Assembly (NCBI RefSeq): GCF_023343835.1
Contig: NC_064447.1
Location: 2,914,001 to 2,978,000 of the forward strand
Source of the DNA: Lagopus muta
Lineage: Eukaryota; Chordata; Aves; Galliformes; Phasianidae
Direction: 5' to 3'
Length of the DNA stretch: 64,000 nucleotides
Of the stretch, positions 11,903-22,038 are shown in pieces; the stretch's first letter is position 1, and every line of letters starts with the position of its first letter. Below the pieces are notes generated by a model that worked only from the letters and a program-made list of their open reading frames with translations, made no database searches and was not told the origin of the DNA. Made by a program: the position numbers and the translations under genes.

Positions 11903-13485
11903 TTAGCACATGCGCTTGTACGTGTAGATATAGGCCTTGCAGTTGGGACACGTGTGTGTCACATCCTTGAAGTCATCGAACAGACAGGGGATGAGGCAGC
12001 AGCAGAGATCGCACCTGGAGCATGGGAAGATGCAGAGTGCTGTGAGTTCTGGCTCCCAGCTGTGGGTCGGGGAAGGAAAGCAGGCAAGGGGCCACGCGTG
12101 GGCTTTGCTCTTGGGTCTGGAGAAGGGGTGAGAACTTGCTGCTGTGAGCCAGCCATGGCAGCCCCCCCCCATCCATCCAACCCCTGCTGCTGCCAACCTG
12201 CAGCACCACAAGGTCTGGGCACAGGGCTCGATGGCTCCTGCACACAGCCTCTTTGATGCTGGTGGCTTTACAAAATGTCTTTGGGGATGCAGCTTCCTCA
12301 CAGCTAGCAGAAGCTCAGGGCTCCAAACGCTGCCACCCCACAAAGCTGTGAGCTGTGCAACAGCTCTGCCACAGCCACTGGCATCGGGGCCACCAGGAGC
12401 AATGTGCAGTAAGCTCCACCGTGGTAGGGCTGCTGGCGGCACCTACCCCACAAAGCAGCAGAAGAAGCCCAGCAGGAAGCTCATGAGCCCAATCTCGTAG
12501 GTGATCTTGGTGGTGATGGCTTGCTGGCAGTGAGGACACACTGTCTGCACCGGGGCGCCCTGGAAGATCTCGCCCTGCAGCACGGTCACTGTGGTGGCAG
12601 TCCCTGAAGGGACGAGCACTGTCGCCGTGTGGCCGCTGGGAGACGGGTAGTGGCCAGGGGCAGGGTAGTAGCCCATGGGAGGGTGAGGGCCTGGGGGTGG
12701 ATAATAACCTGCTGGGAAACAGAAACAGGCACAGATGTGTCTTTGCGTGAGGTAAAGGAGGCCATGTCTCCAAGGACCGTGCTCTGCTGCCGTACCACGA
12801 CCGCAGTTATGTGTGTGGGCAGCCCTACTGCAGGCTGCTCGCTGCAGGCACTGAGCCCCCCTCCTGCCCAGCCCCCGTTCATTGCCTTCTCTCACCCAGC
12901 ACCACCCCGTGGCCCACAGCTCCTCCCCACACTCACCAGGCGGCATGTAGGGCCCGGAGCCTTCTGCGGGCATGTGTGGGGGCACGAAGCCCGGCTGTGG
13001 AGGCTCATACGGGGGGGGTCCAAATTCAGGAGGAGGGATGGGAGCCCCCTGGGGCTGCACCATGGCTGGGGAGATGCCATCTGAAAGGAAACACAGAGTG
13101 AGCAGCCACAGCAGAAGGCAGCAGACAGTGGAGGCTTGGCTGAGCTATCTGGAGCCCTTGTGGGGAAAGAGGACACAGCACGAGAAGGAGAGACTGTGAG
13201 GAAGGGGAATAAAGCACACAGGGAGGGTCTGTGGCAACTGTGGGGACATGACAGACAACACAGGGAAGTGCCCATCAGGCACTGCTCCAAGGCAGCATGC
13301 CCAGGGCCACGAGAAGCCCAAATTCATGCAGCAAGCAGAGCTCCCCCTGCTCCTGCTTGCCCAGCAGAGGCACCCTGCTGGCAGCTGGGACCCTCAGTAC
13401 CTGTTGCAGGGGGTGGGCCGTGCTTCTCCTCTATCGGCGGTGCTGAGGGGCCTCCAGGATAGGGTGGTGGAGGGTCGTTGGACAT
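11903..13485 (-). CDS. CDIP1: Cell death-inducing p53 target 1 (LITAF-like), 200 aa
   Basis: Coding exons in gene order: 13485-13401, 13080-12937, 12708-12447 and 12014-11903 (85+144+262+112 bases); the exon holding the ATG begins at 13499. The protein starts [17 protein letters not shown]. It has a Pro-rich cytosolic N-terminus with two PPPY motifs (about 6-9 and 50-53) for WW-domain E3 ligases and PSAP (13-16) for TSG101. A C-terminal LITAF domain (about 130-200) has paired zinc ligands CPHC (134-137) and HTCPNC (184-189) flanking a Cys-rich hydrophobic stretch (about 149-176) that inserts into one membrane leaflet. It ends YIYTYKRMC. In mammals CDIP1 is a late endosome/lysosome membrane protein induced by p53 that promotes TNF-linked apoptosis; that role is carried over by homology. 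Human CDIP1 is 208 aa. Confidence 0.96.
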
Positions 13486-16400
13486 GGCTCAGGGCTGCCC
13501 TGCAAAGAAGCACTGTTAGCAGACAGCCCGCCTTGGGTGCTGGCTGAGAGCTGAATGAGAGGCCTGGTGGCACTGCAGCAATAGCCTCAGCCTCATCGAG
13601 GGCAATACAAAGCCTACAAAGCCTTGGCCACAAAGCTGGGCAGGCCCTGAGCTGGGTTACAAACCCAGGGTGGAACGCTGCCTGATGGCTCTAAATTGCA
13701 GCGTGAGGTGGCACAGGCTCAATGGCTGAGAGCTTACCCGGCCTCTTCCTTGCAGCAAGGAGCTCAGCAGTTTTGCCAGAGGTAGGAATGCCAGTTCTCA
13801 GCAGTGCACCCTGGAAACTGTCCTACCCCACCAAACCTGTGCAAAAGGAGAAAGCAAGCAGGTTACAGCACTGCAAAGCTGCCTTGGCTGCATGCCCTCA
13901 CCTCCCCTCCCCAGTGCTGGTATGGGAGTGAAGCTCTGTGCACCCCATTGGTGTCTGGCACAGCTGCTCTGCCCTCAGCCCATCGCAGAGCCCCACCTGC
14001 ATGCTCAGAGACTGGGACACAGCCTGGGGTAGTTCTCATCCTGTGGGCTGGGGATTCCCCTGCAGATCCTGCAGTGCTGGGGCTGCTGCACCACCCGGCA
14101 TGCATGGCGTAGGCCCCAACCCCGTGTGCAGGGGACCCAGCAGGGATGGGAGCCAGAGGCGGGCCTGGCACTCCAAGGAAGTGCAGTGACATCAAGCAAC
14201 CCGATTTTCCTGTTTACTCTGGCTCAGTTACAGCTGGTAGGACGTGACTAAATTGGGAAACATACCAAGAGGCTGTTCACTCTGCTCGGGAAGGCTGCCA
14301 TCAAGCACGGGGCAGGGGACACTGTGACATTGCTGTCAGTGCCCGGGAGGCAGTGCTTGGAGCTCCCCCAGGGGCTGAGCACAGCATCCAAATCTCCCAG
14401 CAATGGTTCCCGGCAGGCCAGGGCACATGGACTGTGCTGCTGCAGTGCCCCGGTGCTGCTGCTGCCCCGGGGACCAGCTCGGTGCACTGAGGAGCTGAGC
14501 AGAACCCAGACAGCCACTGCATCTCTCCAGGATGTCAGTATTTACTGAGAAATACCTCTGCCCAGCGTTATTAACTATTATGATACAGACACGCTGCTTC
14601 CAATCACAATACTGGGGCAGCTGGGGAGTCATCTTCCTCTCTGTTTTCTTCCTTAAAAGCAGGCACACAGCCCGCATGAGGCTCACACAGCGCTGCCATG
14701 CGGAGCAAAGCAGCCATCCCCAGCGCACCAAGCGCTGCAGAGCTCTCCTCCTCCCATGACCTACAAAGCCACAAACTGGGCCGTGCCCCTTTTAGCTTCA
14801 CTGGGGATGTAAAGAAAAAGGTTTGTTCTTCTGAAGGCAGCCAGCCCTCCTGCCCTGCGTGGGGCTCCTGCAGGAGAGCCCCAGGGGCAGTGCCAGCCCT
14901 GTGCTGCAGCACTTGTTCTGAGCCTGGCACCAGGAGCTGCTGCCTCCAGCTCAGAGCACAGGCTGATGTTTGACACCGGTTGTTACCATCCCACACCAGC
15001 TGCCCCTGGCCCGAAGGGATGGCCGTCAGAGGAAGGGAGGATGTTTATGGGCCGCAGAGCTGCTCTGCTCGTGCTCAGCCACTCCTAATGCAACATCCTG
15101 CTTATTAAAAGAGATCCATAAAGTGTGAGATGTTGCGTGTGCCCTTCCCTGGAGGAAAGGAAAGCCTGCTGCTGCTTCTAAGCCTTTCAGAAGCCATTCC
15201 TCCTACGCTTTCTTTTATCTCAGGGCAAGAAGCACAAAGCCCATTGCTGCCCATTTCCACTCACGAGCTCCATGAGGAGTGCAGGGCTCCCCAGCACAGG
15301 GCTGGTGCCAGACAGAGCTCACCCCACACATCGCTCCCAGCACTGCATCCCAGCACAGCTGGAGGTGAGCACCCAGAGGGAGAAAAGTTGCGCAGACAAC
15401 TCGGGCTAAGTTTAGTGGGACCTGAGCTGAAGGTCTGATGGAATCACACAAATGCTCCATACGTGTCCTTTGAGGACCTGGCTCAAGATCGTTTGACCCA
15501 ACAGGAGCTGGTAACCAGTAAAAGGATGGGGATGGACAGAGGAGATGGCCCTCCCAGCCAAAAATGCAGAGTTCTTCTAAACTGAAGGAGCAGAGCCTGG
15601 CTCTAAGTGGATGGGAAACCTTGCAGTTTTCAGCCTAGGTTTATTTGTACTCAGATTACCTCCACCTGCTCCTCAGCCTGAACAGCCTTTCCTGCTCTCC
15701 CACTGTCTGCCAGCAGCCACCATCACAGCTCAGGCTGCATTTGGCACACAGAGCTCCTGCAGGCATTTCTGAACCATGATCCTGGTGCCATCCTGCTGTC
15801 CCCTCAGATCTGAACAGCCACAGTGACCTCAAGTCATGCTCATCAGTGAGCACCTCCTGTGGTCCTCTGGATGCTGGTCCTCTAAGGAGCTGGTACTCCT
15901 TACGGGTGGCCAAAGCACAGCTCTCCACACACTGCTCGTCCCGGTGACATGGCAGCGTCAGATGCTGCTGCACCCCGATCAGAACAGCCTGTTTGTTCAT
16001 TACTCACTCATTCTATAGAATTTTTTCAGAGAAAGTCAAAGAATGCAACGACACTGCTGCTGAATGGAGCTGAATGGATGTGGGGCTCCCATTAAATAAC
16101 ACACTGAGCTCTGACAGAGGAAGAAACGAGAGTCATACAGGATGGAGACAGAGACACATTTCAGCCAGGACCAATCAGTGCCCAGACCCCATTGGAGCTC
16201 CCTCGCAGACTGTGCAACACAGCGAGCTGACTTTGAATACACGGGTGATGATTCCAGGCCCACTTTCCTTCCACAACACATGTCCAAGTACTGATGTTTC
16301 CTCAGCCAGAGCTCACTGCAGGACCAGCCGCAGCCTCCGAAATACCAGCATTTCTGTCCCCCCCCAGCAGTGCTGCCTGGCACCAGCAGAGCTGCTGACA

Positions 16401-18359
16401 CTCCTATTTAGCAGCACAGAGTCACCTTGTGTTTTTCCAAAGGACTCTTGAGAAATACTCACTGTCATCTGCTTTTTTAAAGGCCACAGCAGTGAAGCAT
16501 GGTTTGGGATTGAGTAGGATCTGAGCCCTTGCCAACTCCTTTGTAAGCCCTCACCCCAAACCTGCTGCTCAACAGTGGCATGCGGAGAACTGCCATGCAC
16601 TCTGGTCAAGTCAGAGCTGCTCCCCACCATTCTCTTCTGCTGATGGTTGCTGGGAGGCACAGCAATCCTACAGGACACGCAGAGAGCCACAGCACTTGCC
16701 CTGCTCAGACACAAGCAGATCCGACATAACTCAGCTACCACGCTCAGTGAGGTCTGCAGCTGAGCACACAGTGCTGTGTGCCCTTGGAAGACAAGGGAGA
16801 AAGAACAGACAGTGGCCTCATACCTCCCCAGGACAGCTCTGGGCACCATCTCCATTGAGGCATGTGCGGGATGTGAGCCACATCAACCCCACAACAGCAG
16901 ACACAGAAAGCAGAAGGCCTCTTAAAACCCAGGCACTTCCACTGATTTCAAAGCATCACTAATGCTCAGCAACGCCCCCAAGCCTCCCTTCTGAGCTCTT
17001 CTAAAGCCCTTCTCTGTCATTACCTCTCTGCCTTACTGTGAGATGCTGGTTAGAGGGTTTCCAAAAGCCCCAGGACTGAAGCTATATGCAAAGGCTGGAT
17101 CATCACTGGGTTTTCCAGCTGCAGTGCCCTCAGGAAGGCTGATTTCATCCAGCAGCGCCTGTTCTCAGAGCCTCCTCACGCAGAAATGCTTTTATCTTGG
17201 TTGGATTAACAACAAAACAGCATATCCAAAAACGTGGGGGGATGCTAAAGAAGAACACTGCCCCTGCATGGCACAACTCACAGCAACACAGTTAAGCTTG
17301 CTAGCGTTCGTTGGTGGATATTCCTGCCCTGCAATTCTTATCTGGATAACAGAAAGAGCCGTGTGTGAACCAAGGAGATAAGGAAGTTCTGCTGAGTCTT
17401 TGCACCAAGGAAACTGGAGGTCCCGCTTGGAATCGATCACTGAATACATAACACACTTCTGGGAAACTTCTGCGTATGTAACACAAGTAATGCATATAAA
17501 CTGAAGATCCTTTGTGTAAGCTGTGCATAATAGCAGGATTACTCTTATGCATCCACTGTTGACATTGAAGAACATCTGCTTTATAACACTCCAACACGAG
17601 CCTTAGAGAGTTTCACACCCAACTGTCTTAGGGCACCATGTGCTTTGAGTTCTCTGATGCTTTTGTCTGAGACTTTATAGCAGAAATGCCAAGTCATGGC
17701 CTGAAGCAGTGATGGAGCACCTGGTGGGAAGGCAGGGCCAGCCCAGGGGAGCTCAGGTGCGAGCAATGCACTGAGTAACCAGAAGGGCTGGAGCCAGGAA
17801 CCTCCCCTTCCCAGCCCTCATTTAAGGGCTGGCAGTGGAGATGAGAGAATCTCTCTGGAGATCCCTGCCTACCTGAGGTTTTCTGAAGGTAAGCAACTTC
17901 TTTATTTCTGTGCCCAATGCTGTTGCTTTTGAGTGAATCCTCACTTGCTGCAGCCTGGGATCTTGCTGTTCTGCTGTAACTGCACTTTCCATTGTGCTAC
18001 AGACGTTTCTTTTGGCAACCATGAAATTTGGGAAAACATAGAGGACCTCTGTTGCTTTTAAAGTCAACTGTATTTTCAAGGCAAAATAGATAATGGTTCT
18101 GCCTGCTTCCCACTTGTCTAAGTCTTAACAGAAAGAGCATTGATCTTAGTAAGACTAAAGCTATTCAGCAAAGATAACTGAATAAGGGACACCATATCAG
18201 CTACTTGAGATGATTCAGTAATTCAGGAACAAGGAAAAGATCGGAGGAAAGCAGGGTGTAACAACAAGCGAGAGGAGAAAACAGCAAAACAACACGAGGG
18301 TCTCCTTGCTCCTATCAGCTGGGAGCTACTGGCCAACAACAGCCCATCCAACAACCAGG

Positions 18360-18620
18360 AAACAGAGCTGTGGGAAGGGCTGAGTCATGGCCAAGGGGGG
18401 AGGAAACAAGGACAGCAGCTGTACTGGGGACCAAGACTCAGGACTCCCCCACCCAGTCCTGAAAGCTCAGGCTATGGTTAAGCTTTCCTGACATCTTTCC
18501 ACGTGACAGCCTTCGTTCCGTGACCTAAATGAAATCGATTGTACAATAATTCTCCTGGTTACAGCAACCTTTGCCCGTAATCTCAAAGATTACACCTACT
18601 CTCCAGCTGCGGGGCTTTGG
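18360..18620. promoter_or_regulatory. Candidate enhancer with clustered palindromic motifs
   Basis: Within 260 bases there are an AP-1 site TGAGTCA (18381-18387), an E-box CACGTG (18500-18505), a nuclear-receptor half-site TGACCT (18521-18526) and ATCGAT (18534-18539). Further on are a 10-base palindrome ATTGTACAAT (18538-18547) with paired SOX-like cores, and GTAATCTCAAAGATTAC (18577-18593), an inverted pair of TAATCT homeodomain-like sites. Function is inferred from motif density only. Confidence 0.35.
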
Positions 18621-19290
18621 GAAGACACAGAGGGATTTCTGAGCACCAAGGGCTTATTTTTAATGCGATTGCTTGGCTGCTCCTCCCAAATGACTGAGGG
18701 GGGCTGTGTCTTTCTAATCAGCTGCTTTAGAGTATGTTAAGAAGAAAAGGCTCTGGATCTCCTTTGCCCCCCAAGGTCCATCAGATTGGTGCTGCAGGGT
18801 AACAAAGGCCCTCTGGTGGAGATCTTCCACCTCAATGCAGAGACTGGGATCAAAGCAGGTGTGGGACATGCACAACGGGAATGTTTGGTGCAGGGTGGAG
18901 GGCCCACCATCTCAGCACATAACTTTGAACGCTCTTAAACTATAAGATACTGTTCCACCTCCATTGCAGCCCTGTGCCTGTTAGGCTGCCAGGCAGCCTT
19001 TTCTTTCCCAGAACACAGCAGATGTCAGGCAGACCACAGCCACGAGACACCTGGGAGTGAATGAGCTGAAAGCAATGCTTCAGCAGCAGAGAAGAGCTTC
19101 TGTCAGCGTTCTGTGCCAGAAGTAAAAGCGGAGCTCCCCCAGCCTCTGTACTGATGAGAAAATGGACTGTGGTTTTTATGGCCTCTGTGTTAATTGTGTT
19201 CCCTTTGACGTGAGGAGATGCACACAGTGCAGCATGCATGGATTTGATGCTGCCTGTGGAAGCTGTGCTGCTGCTCATGGGACTGATACA

Positions 19291-19338
19291 GGGAACAACA
19301 GGAAAACAGCAACGGGGAACAACAGGAAAGCAGCGTGA
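19291..19338. repeat. Two-copy tandem duplication, 24-base period
   Basis: The block 'gggaacaacaggaaaacagc' at 19291 recurs at 19315 with one change. It is a small local duplication inside the CDIP1 5' intron with no evident role. Confidence 0.7.
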
Positions 19339-21439
19339 ACGTCACGTCCCAAGGAGAAGTTGTGTGCCACGTGTTTTCCGAAGATAAAACAGGTACAAAC
19401 ATCTGTTTGTAAAGTGGCACACTCCCAAACCTTGCTCTGAAATCCTTGGGAGAACAAATCTCACCTTCAGGCTGCAGTTCTTTGTCTTCACAACGGCTGT
19501 AAAACCAGACCCCCAGAAGTGAAAAACAAACCTGAACTCCACAAAGATCAGTAGAGCAGCTGCAGTTCCCATGACAAACTACTACCCTCAGTGCACTGGG
19601 CAGAAAGAAGAGCACTGTGTGATTAACTGTTCCCTCTTAGAACATCAGGCAGCGATACTATCAGCACCCACCTGCCGTTCTCCAGTTCCCTGCCCTCCCT
19701 GCTCTCAGCAGCTTTGCATGGGGTCACTCTGGGAGAGCAGCTCCTCGTTGCTGTGTCCTTTCACGTTTCACTTAGAAGCTGGCAAACCTGTCTCAAATCC
19801 TGAAATTAAACTCAGCCCTGCTGCCTTTGTTATTACTTTAATCTTTACATTGCTTAAATACTATTTGCTCCTGCTCTCAGCTGGCAGCCATCAATCTTAT
19901 CCCAGTGCAAAGTAAACGTGTCTTCGTGTAGAAAAACTGTCTCATCGCTGTCAGACACTCAGCACATGCACATCCTATGGTAATACCAGCAGTAATGCAC
20001 GGCCTGGCTGCAGGCCCTACAGAAATTATACCAAAAGACTGTTGAAGAGTTAGCTTCTTTCAGGCTAAGTTATTGTCTTCTGATTAAAGCAATTGTAAGA
20101 AAACAAACTGAGCTTTATAATGGCACTACAGGCAGATGTGGAAGACTTGATATCATTTTTCTTCTTACCTATAGCAAAAAGAAGACCTTAGATCTGAGCA
20201 GCTACAGAAGACTGCCTGCCTCCTTCCACAGCCACTTGAGCTGGAAGACTTCTGCACCAATGACACAACTTAAATGCAAGTATTTGTCTAATTCTAAATT
20301 GAAGGGGCAGGGGAGCCTGCAGCCTCCTCTTGTGATTTTGGTGAGTAAGGCTGGCACTGAGAGCGATTGTTTGAGAATGCAGAACCCCCAGAGCACAGTA
20401 CTGGTGCTGTGGGCACATCCTGTCAGAACACCTTTAGCTGGAGGAGAGCATCCACTAGTTGTGCTCCATCCTGAGGAGAGCAGTAACCGTGCTTTGCATC
20501 ACTGCATGACATCGCATGCGCAAAGCGTGGTCAGCTGGGAGGTGAGCTCCAAAAATATGCTCAGAAAATGAGACCTGGCACTGACAGAGACACGTTCCCT
20601 CCTTAACAGTAGCTCCAGTCAGAGCAGGTGCCTGAGGAACTGAACTTCAGGTGGACTGAAGTTGTGTAGGACCTGTTGAGGGAGCACAGCAAGACCTCGG
20701 CACAGCCTTCTGTCTTGGGAAGGGCTGCGGCTCTGAAGAAGTTCCCTCTCTGCTGCCTGTCCCAGTCACACTATAGGTACTCAGCACAGCCTGACCCAGC
20801 CCTGTGTGGATGCAGCCACCAGAGCCCAGCTCAGGGCATGCCTGGGAGAGCTGCCCCACCATCATGGCCTCGCCCCCTTCTGCCCCAGCCCACACTACAG
20901 TGCAGCGTTGCAGGCATTCATAAGGTTGTTCTCTTTCTATCTTCCTCACAGAACACCCAGGGACAACAGAGCAGCCACGCTGCTAGCTGCTCCAGAGATC
21001 TCATGGGCACGTGGATGTGGCTGCACCATTCAGCCAGGGAAACCTCTGGGGAAGTTCTCAGCCTGCACTTCCCACGGTGACCCGAGGTTGTTCTGTTCCT
21101 GAGTACGAATGAGCGACACGTTATGGTCATCCTGTACTCACACACCCACGCTCGCAGAGACCCAGAAAGGCTTCAGCCTGAGCGTGGCTCCTTCAGGCAG
21201 CCCAGAGGACAGCAGCACAAGGGGCCCGCAGCTCCCAGCAGCCGAACGCCTCCGTAACAGCTGTGGCAGCTGCCGCTCCGATCCCCGTGGGAGGCAGAAC
21301 CGAGGTCTGTGCGCTCCCGTGGCTGGAGCCTCCTGCCAGTATTTCCTAACGGGAACGCGCTGTTGCACAACGGCATCCATGAGCAGGAAGGGCTCTTCTC
21401 GTTTCACGGGGAGCTGCCAACGCGCTGACGGACACCGCC

Positions 21440-22038
21440 TGCACCGTCCCCACCAGCCGCAGCGTTTCTCTCTCCCCGTCTGTCCCGGCCCCGCTCCCCT
21501 TTCCCCGCAGCCCCTCGGCGGGCCGTACGACAGCCTCCGTTCCGCCTATTTCCGAGCCCGTGCCCTCGCTCGCACACGGTGACATTTCGGGCCCCGGCAC
21601 GCCCGACCCTTCCGTCCCCGCGCCGCCGGCACAGCCGGGCCTCCCCGTCCCCCTCCGGCTTCGCCTCCCGAGGCCGCTTTGCCCGCGGCACGGAGCCCCG
21701 GCTTTCCGTCTCTCGGCGCCCCGCGCGCTGCCCTTCCCGGCCCCGCACACGCACCTACCGCAGCGGGCCGACGGCTCCCGGCGCTCCGTGCCGGCACCTG
21801 CGGGGCGTGGCGCTGCGCTGCGGGGCGGGCCCGGCAGAGGCCTGCGGAGCCTCGGCCTGGCGTAGCGGGGTGGGCCGGGCGCCCCCTCCCCGCGGGCGGC
21901 TGTCAGAGCGGCCTGGCTACGCCGTGCGCCGAACCGCCGGCGGCTCGGCCCTGCGCTGCGGGGTGGAACCCCCGGCTGTCGCCGGGTAACGGCGCTGTGA
22001 CCTCAGCCCGCCGGCCCGGCCCGGGCGAAGGAGGCGAC
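21440..22038. promoter_or_regulatory. Bidirectional CpG-island promoter, CDIP1 (-) and C16orf96 (+)
   Basis: A very G+C- and CpG-rich block with no TATA box lies directly before the C16orf96 start codon at 22039 and around a strong - strand splice donor at 21753-21759 that suits CDIP1. The + strand of the left part is distinctly C-rich. Head-to-head sharing is inferred from the two gene orientations and the single island. Confidence 0.7.
21753..21900 (-). other. CDIP1: Probable CDIP1 non-coding exon 1 and its donor (outer end approximate)
   Basis: On the - strand GCTGCG|GTAGGTGCG forms a strong donor; the last exon base would be 21759 and the intron begins at 21758. It is the best donor I see in the island in the CDIP1 direction. 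The transcription start is not visible and 21900 is only a rough limit. Confidence 0.4.

Larger units (their letters stand above)
13500..21752 (-). other. CDIP1: Long 5' intron of CDIP1 (inferred)
   Basis: The coding start exon opens with an acceptor (TTCTTTGCAG, on the - strand, immediately before base 13499), so the 5' UTR continues upstream. The nearest CpG island and a strong - strand donor lie at 21.75 kb. The intervening 8 kb has no recognisable gene. Notable contents are a candidate enhancer at 18360-18620 and a small tandem duplication at 19291-19338. No CR1 copy is evident. Confidence 0.6.
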
